NCBI GenBank assembly: GCA_040079795.1
Contig: JBEBJQ010000005.1
Span: forward strand, 32,840-96,839
Reading direction: 5' to 3'
Length of the DNA: 64,000 nt
From: SXIZ01 sp040079795
GTDB lineage: Bacteria; Pseudomonadota; Gammaproteobacteria; Methylococcales; Methylomonadaceae
Shown here: in pieces, positions 15,924 to 25,200 of the stretch
Numbering within the stretch: position 1 is the stretch's first letter
How the letters are laid out: each line of letters starts with the position of its first letter
Notes under the pieces: model-generated
Databases searched by the model: none
Told to the model about the DNA's origin: nothing
What the model saw: only the letters and a program-made list of their open reading frames with translations
Made by a program: the position numbers and the translations under genes

Positions 15924-16187
15924 ATGCCTATTTATGAATATCAATGTCAAGCCTGCGGTCATGAGCACGAAGCTTTGCAAAAGCTAAGTGATCCTGCTTT
16001 GATTGTTTGCCCCGCCTGTAGCAAAGCTGAGTTAATGAAAAAAATTTCTGCGGCGGGCTTTCGGTTAAAAGGCAACGGCTGGTATGAAACTGATTTTAAA
16101 AGCGGCGCTAAAAAAAATGTCGCAGGTGAGGGTGGTGCAGCGAAAGCCACTACGTCAGCGCCTGTTGCAGCAAAAACCAGCGATTAA
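15924..16187 (+). CDS. FmdB-family zinc-ribbon protein
   Basis: An 87-residue protein of the FmdB/CxxC_CxxC_SSSS regulatory family. It starts MPIYEYQCQACGHEHEALQ and has the second CxxC in VCPACSKAEL, giving a four-cysteine zinc ribbon in the first 40 residues. GFRLKGNGWYETDFKSG is the typical continuation. The C-terminus is an Ala/Thr/Lys-rich disordered tail. The function is unknown; it is very often directly upstream of aspS in gammaproteobacteria and betaproteobacteria, as here (60 bases), so the two are probably one transcription unit. Ribosome-binding site AACGGAG precedes the ATG. Confidence 0.92.
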   Translation: MPIYEYQCQACGHEHEALQKLSDPALIVCPACSKAELMKKISAAGFRLKGNGWYETDFKSGAKKNVAGEGGAAKATTSAPVAAKTSD

Positions 16188-16247
16188 AACCGTTAGGCTT
16201 CATGCCACCTCTCATCCTTAATCCTTTAGCTTAATAGAGAACACACT

Positions 16248-18038
16248 ATGCGTACCCACAAGTGCGGAGCATTAAATACACAACAGTTAGGAACGACCGT
16301 AACCATCTGTGGTTGGGTGCATAGACGCCGGGATCATGGCGGCGTTATTTTTATTGACCTTCGCGACCGTGCCGGCTTGGTACAGGTAGTGGTTGATCCC
16401 GATGTCGCTGAAACCTTTGCTATTGCCGAACACGTCCGTAGTGAATATGTTTTAAGTATTACCGGTATCGTACGCAATCGCCCGGCAGGTACCATTAATG
16501 CCAATATGCACTCTGGTGAAATTGAATTGTTGGCTAAAAGCATTGAAGTGTTAAATGAATCCGAAACACCGCCATTCCCGGTTGAAAGCGATATCGAAGT
16601 CAATGAAGAGCTACGTTTGCGCTACCGTTATATCGACTTGCGCCGCGTGGTTATGCAGGAAAAAATGAAGGTACGCCGTGATGTCACGCGGGTATTAAGA
16701 AATTTTTTGGATGATAACGAGTTTTTTGAAATTGAAACCCCCTATTTAACCAAAGCAACCCCCGAAGGCGCACGCGACTACATCGTACCTAGCCGTACCC
16801 ACGAAAACAGTTTTTTTGCCTTGCCACAATCACCACAACTCTATAAACAAATGCTGATGGTGGCAGGCTTTGACCGCTACTATCAAGTGGTGCGTTGTTT
16901 CCGCGATGAGGACTTACGTGCCGACCGGCAACCTGAGTTTACCCAGCTTGATATAGAAACCTCGTTCATGACTGAAGATGAAATCATGAATGTGATGGAA
17001 GAAATGATCCGGCAATTGTTTGCGAAAGTCATTAACGTAGCATTGGATACCAAATTCCCACGCATGACTTATCAGGAAGCTATTTCACGTTACGGTATTG
17101 ATCGGCCGGATTTACGTATTCCACTAGAATTAGTGGACATTGCCGATGACATGAAAGATGTCGATTTCAAAGTATTTTCAAACCCCGCCAATGATCCAAA
17201 AGGTCGCGTAGTCGCCCTGCGCATCCCCAATGGCGGTGAATTACTCAGCCGGAAAGACATCGAAGATTTGACCAAATTTGTCAGTATTTATGGCGCGAAA
17301 GGTTTAGCCTATATTAAAGTCAATGATTTAGGCGCCGGTATTGATGGCTTACAATCCCCGATTGTCAAATTTGCTGGTGCGGATGTTTGGGCGAGTGTCC
17401 TAACAAAAACTGGCGCCCAAACTGGTGATTTGATTTTCTTCGGTGCGGATAAAGCCAGCGTCGTCAATGAAGCCATGGGGGCGTTACGGGTAAAACTCGG
17501 TCATGATTTGAATTTACTGCAAGGCGACTGGAAACCGGTCTGGGTCGTAGACTTCCCGATGTTTGATTGGGATGAAAAAAGCGGCCGCTACAACGCCATT
17601 CATCATCCTTTCACTGCACCCAGTTGCTCAGTGGAGGATCTGGTTAGCAACCCCGGTGCTGCTTTATCACGCGCTTATGACTTGGTGCTGAATGGTACTG
17701 AAGTCGGCGGTGGTTCAATCCGTATCAACCGCACCTCCATGCAGCAAACCGTGTTTAATATTTTAGGTATCGGTGAAGACGAAGCCCGTGAAAAATTTGG
17801 CTTCCTGCTGGATGCTTTAAAATATGGTGCGCCTCCGCATGGTGGCTTGGCATTCGGCTTGGATCGTCTGGTGATGTTAATGACTGGTTCTACGTCAATC
17901 AGGGATGTGATCGCGTTCCCTAAAACCCAATCTGCGGCCTGTCCTTTAGTTAACGCCCCTGCGGTCGTAACCGATGAGCAATTAAAAGAACTGGGAATCC
18001 GGTTGATTAAACCAGCAGGGAAAGAGAAAGCCAACTAA
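16248..18038 (+). CDS. aspS: Aspartyl-tRNA synthetase
   Basis: A 596-residue bacterial-type class IIb synthetase charging tRNA(Asp). An N-terminal OB-fold anticodon-binding domain (about 1-105) starts MRTHKCGALNTQQLG. Class II motif 2 appears in FRDEDLRADRQPEFTQLDIE near 217, and motif 3 in GLAFGLDRLVMLMTGSTSIRDVIAFPK near 530. The bacterial GAD insertion occupies roughly 280-420. The length is normal. It follows the FmdB gene and is followed by a perfect 10-bp hairpin at 18048-18073. Whether it is discriminating or also charges tRNA(Asn) cannot be settled from sequence alone. Confidence 0.97.
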   Translation: MRTHKCGALNTQQLGTTVTICGWVHRRRDHGGVIFIDLRDRAGLVQVVVDPDVAETFAIAEHVRSEYVLSITGIVRNRPAGTINANMHSGEIELLAKSIEVLNESETPPFPVESDIEVNEELRLRYRYIDLRRVVMQEKMKVRRDVTRVLRNFLDDNEFFEIETPYLTKATPEGARDYIVPSRTHENSFFALPQSPQLYKQMLMVAGFDRYYQVVRCFRDEDLRADRQPEFTQLDIETSFMTEDEIMNVMEEMIRQLFAKVINVALDTKFPRMTYQEAISRYGIDRPDLRIPLELVDIADDMKDVDFKVFSNPANDPKGRVVALRIPNGGELLSRKDIEDLTKFVSIYGAKGLAYIKVNDLGAGIDGLQSPIVKFAGADVWASVLTKTGAQTGDLIFFGADKASVVNEAMGALRVKLGHDLNLLQGDWKPVWVVDFPMFDWDEKSGRYNAIHHPFTAPSCSVEDLVSNPGAALSRAYDLVLNGTEVGGGSIRINRTSMQQTVFNILGIGEDEAREKFGFLLDALKYGAPPHGGLAFGLDRLVMLMTGSTSIRDVIAFPKTQSAACPLVNAPAVVTDEQLKELGIRLIKPAGKEKAN

Positions 18039-18047
18039 ACTCAGTTT

Positions 18048-18073
18048 TGTAGGGGCGTGCAATCGCCCCTACA
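18048..18073. terminator. Perfect 10-bp hairpin after aspS
   Basis: TGTAGGGGCG (18048-18057) and CGCCCCTACA (18064-18073) form a perfect stem with a 6-base loop, 9 bases after the aspS stop, followed by TTGGTTT. It is probably the aspS terminator. The sequence also looks like a dispersed REP-type palindrome, so it may be both. Confidence 0.65.
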
Positions 18074-18103
18074 TTGGTTTATAGCGACAACAGGAAAACA
18101 TAT

Positions 18104-18396
18104 AACCGGAGAGTCGCTCATTTTTGCTAAAGATTTTTTCGGGCATCCTGCTTGAAAAAATCTGCAAAAACTTAACGCGACGGTTTATTTTGCTGCGCAA
18201 GCCCCGATTCGTCCTGCGTCCGCCCGCTCCGACCCGGCAAGGGGATCGTCGCATAGCTCCCACAATGACTTGACGGCTATTCGGGAAGCCTCTGTATTTC
18301 GCCTGTGCTTACGCTTCGGCTCAACACCCGGCCCTGCGCCTATCGGGGACTAAAAATCTTCACTTCTCTACCGCTCCGCTTCCAAGATTTTCAGCG
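18104..18396 (-). repeat. Structured dispersed repeat, copy 2 (293 bp, identical to copy 1)
   Basis: Every base agrees with 8547-8839 in the same orientation, about 9.5 kb away. It fills most of the space between aspS and cysM, just after the aspS hairpin. Both terminal hairpins and all core blocks are present. Perfect identity implies recent duplication or gene conversion. The minus-strand frame reading through it is not a gene. Confidence 0.9.
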
Positions 18397-18420
18397 GCTG
18401 TTTCGTTGCTAATTACTGTT

Positions 18421-19311
18421 TTATTGAGAAAACAACCCAGTCGATAAATAACGGTCGCCGCGATCACAGACAATTGCCACAATGACCGCATTTGAAACTG
18501 TTGCTGACAATTTTAAGGCAGCGAACACGCTGCCCCCTGAAGATACCCCTGCAAAAATACCCTCTTCCCTAGCTAACGCGCGGGTGGTATTTTCGGCTGA
18601 TTGTTGGTCGACATCGATAATCTGATCAACGCGCGCGGCCTCATAAATTTTAGGCAGATATTCTTTAGGCCAACGCCGAATACCGGGGATTTTGGAATCG
18701 CCTTCAGGTTGCACCCCAACAATCTGAATGGCTGGGTTCTGCTCCTTCAAAAACTTTGAAGTTCCCATGATGGTACCGGTGGTGCCCATCGAACTGACAA
18801 AATGGGTAATTTTACCTTCAGTATCTCGCCAAATTTCAGGGCCGGTACCTTCATAGTGCGCGCGTGGATTATCGGGGTTGGCAAACTGATCCAGAATGCG
18901 TCCGTAACCGTCTTGCTCCATTTTGCGTGCCAAATCAATCGCAGCTTCCATACTACCCGCCGCCGGGGTCAAGATGATTTCAGCGCCGTAAGCTTGCATA
19001 GAATCGCGACGCTCCGCACTCATATTATCCGGCATGATTAAAGTCATTTTATAGCCTTTAATCGCAGCAGCCATCGCCAAGGCAATACCGGTATTACCGC
19101 TAGTCGCTTCAATCAGCCTATCACCTGGCTTAATTTCACCACGCGCCTCAGCGTGTTTGATCATACTCAAGGCGGGACGGTCTTTAACCGATCCCGCCGG
19201 ATTATTACCTTCCAGTTTCACTAATATGATATTACCTGTATCGCCCGGCAATCTTTGTAAACGAACTAACGGGGTATTACCCACGAAATTTTCAACGGTT
19301 GGAAAGGTCAT
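18421..19311 (-). CDS. cysM: Cysteine synthase B
   Basis: A 296-residue fold-type II PLP enzyme making cysteine from O-acetylserine with sulfide or thiosulfate. The PLP lysine is in LEGNNPAGSVKDRPA near residue 41. ATSGNTGIALAMAAA lies near 70 and binds substrate, and SSMGTTGTIMGTS near 172 is the phosphate-binding loop. The KLEGNNPAGSVKDR form and the length of about 295 fit CysM and not CysK. The start MTFPTVENFVGNTPLVRL is canonical. It is a single minus-strand gene; upstream there is about 90 bases to dnaE, so it may be the last member of the dnaE-side transcription unit or independent. Confidence 0.93.
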   Translation of the reverse strand: MTFPTVENFVGNTPLVRLQRLPGDTGNIILVKLEGNNPAGSVKDRPALSMIKHAEARGEIKPGDRLIEATSGNTGIALAMAAAIKGYKMTLIMPDNMSAERRDSMQAYGAEIILTPAAGSMEAAIDLARKMEQDGYGRILDQFANPDNPRAHYEGTGPEIWRDTEGKITHFVSSMGTTGTIMGTSKFLKEQNPAIQIVGVQPEGDSKIPGIRRWPKEYLPKIYEAARVDQIIDVDQQSAENTTRALAREEGIFAGVSSGGSVFAALKLSATVSNAVIVAIVCDRGDRYLSTGLFSQ

Positions 19312-19403
19312 GATGATAATTTTGTAGCGATAATAAAGCGCTATTATCCCACAGAAATAAACGCTTCTCTGTAAAGGAAATACAAGAATTTTAAGGTGAT
19401 ACC

Positions 19404-22400
19404 TTACCGGTATTTTATTTCAATCGCTTCTTTACCCAGCCAGCGGCGCAAACGGATGAGTAATTCATCTTGAGGGCGCACACGCCATTGGTCACCTAAT
19501 TGTAAAGAGGCTTTTGCAACTGGCATTTGATAATGCAGTTGAATCGGGCAGTTGCCGTTTTGATACGGTTGCAAAACTTCCCGTAAGCGCAGTATAAATT
19601 CATCAATGGACACGCCTTCTGGCCAAGCCAGGAGGATTGCCCTGGCAAAACCTTCCCGTGCTTGCTCAATACTGTAAAGCTTTTCAGTGGTCAGTCTTAA
19701 AGAATTTGAAAAATCATCAACACTCACCGAACCCTCAGCGACGATGAGTGAATCTTTACTTAAAATATCCCGGTATTTTTCATAGGTGTCTCCAAACGCG
19801 GCGACTTCAATCCGGCCAGTGCGGTCATCCAAAGTCGCAAAGCCCATGTTTTTGCCACCTTTAGTTTGACGCGTGCGCATTTCCACTACTAAACCCGCAA
19901 TTCGTGCAGATTGTTTATTTTTGCTGCGTTCTGCATCCGCGATCAAATTGGCGATACAGCCATTGGTGATAAATTTTAATTCAGGCTCATATTGGTCAAT
20001 CGGATGACCGGTTAAATATAAACCCAGTACCAGTTTTTCAGCATTTAAACGCTCGATATCTGACCACGGTTCAATGTTTTGTAACGTATCAAAAGTATCC
20101 AGCTGAGTATTGGAAGCCTCACTGGCCTCTAATCCAAACAAATCGCTTTGTCCGGTTTCTGCCATTTTGCCGTGTTGTTCAGCGATTTTTAAAACCGTAG
20201 GTAACTCAGCCAACAATGCCGCACGATTGGGATCAAAATTATCAAAAGCACCGGCTTTAATTAATGCCTCCAGAACGCGGCGGTTCACTTTCCGTAAATC
20301 AACCCGTTTACAAAAATCGCCCAATCCCTTAAAAAGTCCATTGGTATGACGTTCTTGAATAACATCGTCAATCGCGTTTTCGCCTACGCCTTTAATTGCG
20401 CCCATACCATAAATGATCGCGTCTTGTGATGGGCTTAACTGCTTGACGGTAAAGCGAAAGTAAGAGCTATTAATATCCGGCGGATTTATCACCAGTTTCA
20501 TTTGTCGGCATTCTTCAATCAAGATCACGACTTTATCGGTATTATCCATATCTGAGGACAACACCGCCGCCATAAACGCCGCCGGGTAATGGGTTTTTAA
20601 CCAGGCTGTTTGATAAGCAACTAACGCGTAGGCCGCAGAATGCGATTTATTAAAACCGTAACCGGCAAATTTTTCCATTAAATCGAAAGTATAGGTTGCT
20701 ATTGATTCTTCGATTTGATTAGCAACTGCACCAGTGGTGAATTTTTCACGTTCTTTCGCCATTTCTTCCGGTTTCTTTTTACCCATCGCACGGCGCAACA
20801 TATCCGCGCCGCCGAGGGTGTAACCTGCCAACTCTCTGGCTATTTGCATCACTTGCTCCTGATACAAAATAACGCCGTTGGTCGGTTTCAAGATCGGTAT
20901 CAATGCCGGATGCGCATACTCTGCTGTCGCACCATGTTTTACATTGATGTAATCATCCACCATCCCGGATTCTAAGGGGCCTGGGCGGAACAGAGCCACC
21001 AGGGCAATAATGTCATCAAAACAATCCGGCTTTAGCTTCCTTATGAGTTCCTTCATGCCACGGGATTCCAATTGGAATACCGCTGTGGTTTGGCTTTTGG
21101 TTAATAAATCGTAAGAAGCTTTATCATCACGGGGAATTTGGGTAATATCCAGTGGCTCTTCACCTTCTGCCAAGCGTTTTTTATTAATGGTTTGCAACGC
21201 CCAATCAATAATAGTGAGCGTACGCAGACCCAAAAAATCGAACTTAACCAAACCGACAGCTTCAACATCGTCCTTATCAAACTGGGTAACTAAATTGCCG
21301 CCGCCTTGCTCGCAATACAAAGGCGTAAAATCGGTAAGCTTGGTCGGCGAGATAACCACCCCGCCTGCGTGTTTGCCAGCATTCCTTATCGTGCCTTCCA
21401 AGGATAACGCCATGTTAATCAGTGTCTTAACTTCCTCATCAGACTCGTAGCGCTGCTTTAATTCCGGGCTGTCTTTTAATGCTTTATCCAGGGTCATGCC
21501 AATTTCAAACGGCACCAGTTTCGATAAACCATCTACAAAACCATAGCCAAAGCCTAAAACCCTGCCGACATCGCGAATAACCGCTTTGGCAGCCATCGAA
21601 CCATAAGTAATAATTTGCGATACATGATCACGGCCATAATGATCGGCGACATAAGCAATGACTTCATCGCGTCTGTCCATACAAAAATCCACGTCGAAAT
21701 CCGGCATAGAAACCCGTTCAGGATTTAAGAATCGCTCAAACAACAAATCAAATTCAATCGGGTCAAGGTCGGTAATTTTTAACGCATATGCCACCAAAGA
21801 CCCGGCTCCGGAACCGCGCCCGGGTCCAACCGGGATTAAGTTATTTTTTGCCCATTGGATGAAATCTGCCACAATCATAAAATAGCCGGGGAAACCCATT
21901 TGGATGATTACATCCAGTTCAATTTGTAAGCGTTCATCATAGGCGCGACGATTATCTTCCGGTGAACCTTTACCAACTGCTGGATAATGTTTTAGGCGTT
22001 CTTCTAAGCCTTCCCTAGATGCCTGAGTAAAAAATTCCGCCAGCGTCATCCCAGAAGGTACAGGAAAATCTGGTAGGTAATTTTCGCCTAAAGTTAATTC
22101 GATGTTACAACGTTTAGCAATTTCAACAGTGTTGGTAATAGCCTCAGGAATATCTGCAAACAATGCTTGCATCTCCGCAGAAGTCCGTAAATATTGCTGA
22201 TTGGTATAGTCTTTGGGACGACGGGTATCATCCAATACTCGTCCTTGATTGATGCACACCCGCACTTCATGGGCTTCAAAATCAGCGCTATCCATGAACC
22301 GCACATCATTGGTTGCGACCACCGGCAAATCCAATTCTACCGCTAATTGCACGGCAGCATTTACATACCGGTTTTCATCATTTTTGCCGACACGCTGCAA

Positions 22401-22904
22401 TTCAATATAATAACTATCGGGAAAAAGCGCCGCCCACTTACGTGCCTGTTGTTTGGCCAAAGGGATTTTTTCAGCCAATAAAGCGCGTCCCACATCGCCT
22501 TCCATAGCCCCTGATAACGCAATCAAACCAGTATGATTATTAATCAACCAATCTACTTGTAACATGGGAATACCCTGATGCTGTCCTTCCTGATATGCTC
22601 TGGAAATCAACTCAGTCAGCGTAACATAGCCAACTTTATTTTTAACCAATAAGGTTAAGCGGAAAGGATTGCCTGGTTCATCCGGGTTAAACAGCCAAAC
22701 ATCAGCTCCCGCTATGGGTTTGATGCCAGAAGAAAGTGCGGCACGGTAAAATTTAACTAAAGAAAATAGATTGGCATTTTCAGTAATGGCAACGGCGGGT
22801 GACCCTTGCGCGAGCAATTTTTTTACAAGCGGTTTGATTTTTATAATACCGTCTACTAACGAGAATTCGCTATGTAAACGAAGGTGAACGAAATCTGGCT
22901 GCAT
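19404..22904 (-). CDS. dnaE: DNA polymerase III alpha subunit
   Basis: A 1166-residue catalytic subunit of the replicative polymerase. Order of domains: PHP (starts FVHLRLHSEFSLVDG), palm, thumb, fingers, beta-binding, OB and C-terminal tau-binding regions. The catalytic aspartates are in SMPDFDVDFCMDRRDEV near residue 400, preceded by GPGRGSGAGSLVAYAL near 360. The fingers show YGFNKSHSAAYALVAYQTAWLKTHYPAAF near 740. The length is typical of the DnaE1 group. It follows rnhB in the usual gammaproteobacterial order, but accA does not follow it here. The spacer to rnhB is about 295 bases with no recognisable gene, larger than normal. Confidence 0.97.
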   Translation of the reverse strand: MQPDFVHLRLHSEFSLVDGIIKIKPLVKKLLAQGSPAVAITENANLFSLVKFYRAALSSGIKPIAGADVWLFNPDEPGNPFRLTLLVKNKVGYVTLTELISRAYQEGQHQGIPMLQVDWLINNHTGLIALSGAMEGDVGRALLAEKIPLAKQQARKWAALFPDSYYIELQRVGKNDENRYVNAAVQLAVELDLPVVATNDVRFMDSADFEAHEVRVCINQGRVLDDTRRPKDYTNQQYLRTSAEMQALFADIPEAITNTVEIAKRCNIELTLGENYLPDFPVPSGMTLAEFFTQASREGLEERLKHYPAVGKGSPEDNRRAYDERLQIELDVIIQMGFPGYFMIVADFIQWAKNNLIPVGPGRGSGAGSLVAYALKITDLDPIEFDLLFERFLNPERVSMPDFDVDFCMDRRDEVIAYVADHYGRDHVSQIITYGSMAAKAVIRDVGRVLGFGYGFVDGLSKLVPFEIGMTLDKALKDSPELKQRYESDEEVKTLINMALSLEGTIRNAGKHAGGVVISPTKLTDFTPLYCEQGGGNLVTQFDKDDVEAVGLVKFDFLGLRTLTIIDWALQTINKKRLAEGEEPLDITQIPRDDKASYDLLTKSQTTAVFQLESRGMKELIRKLKPDCFDDIIALVALFRPGPLESGMVDDYINVKHGATAEYAHPALIPILKPTNGVILYQEQVMQIARELAGYTLGGADMLRRAMGKKKPEEMAKEREKFTTGAVANQIEESIATYTFDLMEKFAGYGFNKSHSAAYALVAYQTAWLKTHYPAAFMAAVLSSDMDNTDKVVILIEECRQMKLVINPPDINSSYFRFTVKQLSPSQDAIIYGMGAIKGVGENAIDDVIQERHTNGLFKGLGDFCKRVDLRKVNRRVLEALIKAGAFDNFDPNRAALLAELPTVLKIAEQHGKMAETGQSDLFGLEASEASNTQLDTFDTLQNIEPWSDIERLNAEKLVLGLYLTGHPIDQYEPELKFITNGCIANLIADAERSKNKQSARIAGLVVEMRTRQTKGGKNMGFATLDDRTGRIEVAAFGDTYEKYRDILSKDSLIVAEGSVSVDDFSNSLRLTTEKLYSIEQAREGFARAILLAWPEGVSIDEFILRLREVLQPYQNGNCPIQLHYQMPVAKASLQLGDQWRVRPQDELLIRLRRWLGKEAIEIKYR

Positions 22905-23199
22905 AAGTTATCGCAATAATAAATCTGATTTATACGGGAAATCTCGTGGCACAATCAAATACCGGCATAACCATTCTAATTGGCTGGCCGGCTCAAAAAA
23001 TTTTAACAATACTTTGCGTTATTGCTGCAATAGGGGAAAACAGTGGAATACCGAAATCCTTGGGCACGGCAGTATGACCCGCAATTTTTCGATCATGCCC
23101 GGTATCAGTGTAATAGCGAGTTCGATGGACAAGCCAATGATTGTCACGAGTTAACGCATACCCTTTTAGCAGGAACACTTAAAAATGAGTAGTTATCGT
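22905..23199. other. Spacer between rnhB and dnaE
   Basis: About 295 bases with no gene I can support. A 61-codon minus-strand frame (22993-23178) has no ribosome-binding site and no recognised homology. In most relatives rnhB and dnaE are nearly adjacent. Confidence 0.4.
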
Positions 23200-23772
23200 T
23201 TAAGTACAATAGGGTTTTATTGGGGCAAAAGAGCGCCGGTGTAGGGGTGTGATGCCCAATAGTTGAATTTTTTGTAGATGTAAAGCAGTAGGGTAACCTT
23301 TATGTTGTGCGAATTCGTAATCCGGATAAAGCGCGTGCAAAAACGCCATCTCACTATCACGTGCCACTTTAGCCAAAATAGAAGCTGCCGAAATTGCTGG
23401 AATTAACAAATCGCCTTTAACAATAGTTTCACAAGGATCATTGATTGGCGGTTTTTGATTACCATCGACTAGAATGCAATCCGGCTTAACGGTCAGCATC
23501 TTGAAGGCTCGACTCATCGCTAACAATGAAGCTTGTAAAATATTGATCCGATCAATCTCACTCGGCTCGCTACGCCCAATCGCCCAACTTAAGGCATTTT
23601 GTTTAATTATCGCAGCTAATGCGGCACGTTGTTTGGGTGATAATTTTTTAGAATCGGTTAAACCCAAGATGGGTTTAGCTGGATCAAGGATAACAGCTGC
23701 TGCAAATACTGCGCCTGCAAGACATCCACGTCCCACTTCGTCAATACCTGCAATTAACTCTGGCGCTACTAT
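23200..23772 (-). CDS. rnhB: Ribonuclease HII with no standard start codon
   Basis: A roughly 190-residue enzyme cleaving RNA in RNA/DNA hybrids. Catalytic acids are present: Asp and Glu of GIDEVGRGCLAG, and SAASILAKVARD near 130; LTDSKKLSPKQR is also typical. The first GTG/ATG-type codon (GTG at 23736) lies inside the motif, after the essential Asp-Glu. Upstream the frame is open back to a TAG at 23785 but contains no ATG, GTG or TTG. The best candidate is ATA at 23772, giving MVAPELIAGIDEVGRG, with AGAGG 9 bases upstream and a 4-base ATAG overlap with the lpxA stop. This mimics an ATGA-type coupled junction with the start mutated. Poor expression, an unusual AUA start or a base error are the options. 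Confidence 0.85.
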   Translation of the reverse strand: MVAPELIAGIDEVGRGCLAGAVFAAAVILDPAKPILGLTDSKKLSPKQRAALAAIIKQNALSWAIGRSEPSEIDRINILQASLLAMSRAFKMLTVKPDCILVDGNQKPPINDPCETIVKGDLLIPAISAASILAKVARDSEMAFLHALYPDYEFAQHKGYPTALHLQKIQLLGITPLHRRSFAPIKPYCT

Positions 23773-24539
23773 CGGAGTATACCTCTAGTGACATTGCGCA
23801 AAAAACTAACCATAATCGATAATTCTGTACATTCACCCGCGATGTCTTCCATCTCTTCAATAGCATCTTCCAGACGCGCATTGGTTTTATATAAAATCTT
23901 ATAGGACTTTCTAATTAATCTAATTGCTTCTGGGGAAATACCGTTGCGTTCCATACCCACAGAATTAATGCCATGTGGCCGGGTAGGGCTGCCACCTACC
24001 ATCACAAAAGGTGGGATGTCTTGCGTAATCGCGCTACCCATTGCTGAAAAACTGAATTGGCCAATTTGGGTAAATTGATGCACTAAGGTAAAGCCACCCA
24101 AAATCGCATGATTGCCTAAATGTACATGACCGGCTAAGGATGCGCCGTTGGCCATAATCACATGATTACCAACCACGCAATCATGCGCAACGTGTGTATA
24201 GGCCATAAACAAATTATCGTTGCCAATTTGGGTCAGCGAGCGGTCTTGCTTGGTACCCCGATGCATGGTGGTAAATTCACGGATGATATTCCGGTCACCA
24301 ATCTCCAGGCGCGTGACCTCAGCAGCATATTTTTTATCCTGGGGATCTTCGCCAATGGAAGCAAACTGATATATACGGTTGTCTTTACCGATAGCAATAG
24401 GTCCTTTTATGACTACATGTGAACCAATAACAGTGCCTGAGCCAATTTTGACGTGCGGACCAATCACCGAAAAAGGGCCGATAACCACGTCATCAGCTAC
24501 TTCAGCACGTTTATCAACAACTGCTTTCGCGTCAATCAA
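23769..24539 (-). CDS. lpxA: UDP-N-acetylglucosamine O-acyltransferase LpxA
   Basis: A 256-residue trimeric left-handed beta-helix enzyme catalysing the first step of lipid A synthesis with (R)-3-hydroxyacyl-ACP. Hexapeptide repeats fill residues about 8-190 (VVIGPFSVIGPHVKIGSGTVIG). The catalytic His is in YTHVAHDCVVGNH near 120, and GGFTLVHQFTQIG and the helical C-terminus (LYKTNARLEDAI) follow. The start is TTG at 24539, giving M-IDAKAVVDKRAEV and overlapping the fabZ stop by 4 bases (TTGA); the longer frame upstream would run inside fabZ. Coupled fabZ-lpxA-rnhB translation is likely. The normally next gene lpxB is absent here. Confidence 0.95.
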   Translation of the reverse strand: MIDAKAVVDKRAEVADDVVIGPFSVIGPHVKIGSGTVIGSHVVIKGPIAIGKDNRIYQFASIGEDPQDKKYAAEVTRLEIGDRNIIREFTTMHRGTKQDRSLTQIGNDNLFMAYTHVAHDCVVGNHVIMANGASLAGHVHLGNHAILGGFTLVHQFTQIGQFSFSAMGSAITQDIPPFVMVGGSPTRPHGINSVGMERNGISPEAIRLIRKSYKILYKTNARLEDAIEEMEDIAGECTELSIMVSFLRNVTRGILR

Positions 24540-24988
24540 GATTCTTCTACCGCAGCCGCACAACGAATATTAGCACTGGCAACAAACTCACCATCAACTT
24601 CAGCACGACAATCAAATGCCCAAATATTTTGCCGGGTTTTCACAAAGGTTGCTTCCAGCATCAATTGATCACCGGGGACAACAGGCCGTTTAAACTTAGC
24701 CTTATCAATGCCAACCAGATAATAGATCATGCCCTTACCGAGCACATCTGGAGCGGTCTCAGATGCCAATAAACCAGTTGCCTGAGCTAAAGCTTCTAAA
24801 ATAAGTACGCCCGGCATAATCGGCTTTTGTGGAAAATGCCCCTGAAAGAATGGTTCATTGTAAGTAACATTTTTTAAACCCAATAACCTAACGCCGGGCT
24901 CGCATTCAACAACCCGATCAATAAGCAAAAAAGGATATCGATGTGGTAAAAAATCTTGAATTTGTAAAATATCTAATTTAATCGACAT
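24536..24988 (-). CDS. fabZ: 3-hydroxyacyl-[acyl-carrier-protein] dehydratase FabZ
   Basis: A 150-residue hot-dog-fold dehydratase of fatty-acid elongation. The catalytic His is in LPHRYPFLLIDRV near residue 20, and the catalytic Glu in PGVLILEALAQATGLLA near 68, after NEPFFQGHFPQKPIMPG. Length is standard. It overlaps lpxA by 4 bases. In E. coli-like clusters lpxD lies between skp and fabZ; here a 212-base gap without a gene occupies that place. FabZ and LpxA draw on the same 3-hydroxyacyl-ACP pool, which explains their usual pairing. Confidence 0.97.
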   Translation of the reverse strand: MSIKLDILQIQDFLPHRYPFLLIDRVVECEPGVRLLGLKNVTYNEPFFQGHFPQKPIMPGVLILEALAQATGLLASETAPDVLGKGMIYYLVGIDKAKFKRPVVPGDQLMLEATFVKTRQNIWAFDCRAEVDGEFVASANIRCAAAVEES

Positions 24989-25200
24989 AGGTTTAAGGTT
25001 TGATTCATTGAATTGAGATTTAATAGGATGATCATCTCATGTTACTTACAACTAAACGACTTTTGTTTTAAAGCAACACAGAAAAACTCGGGTACTTAAT
25101 CTCAAAAGCCACATATAAAACAATACACTGTATAATTTATAGGGAAATAAATACAAACTAAACAGGCGTTAAAGCACCACCCTATATTTAATAGGACTTA

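Noticed and set aside
22993..23178. 61-codon minus-strand ORF between rnhB and dnaE, considered as an lpxB remnant
   Set aside because: It shows no LpxB motif, has no start signals and is too short to judge.
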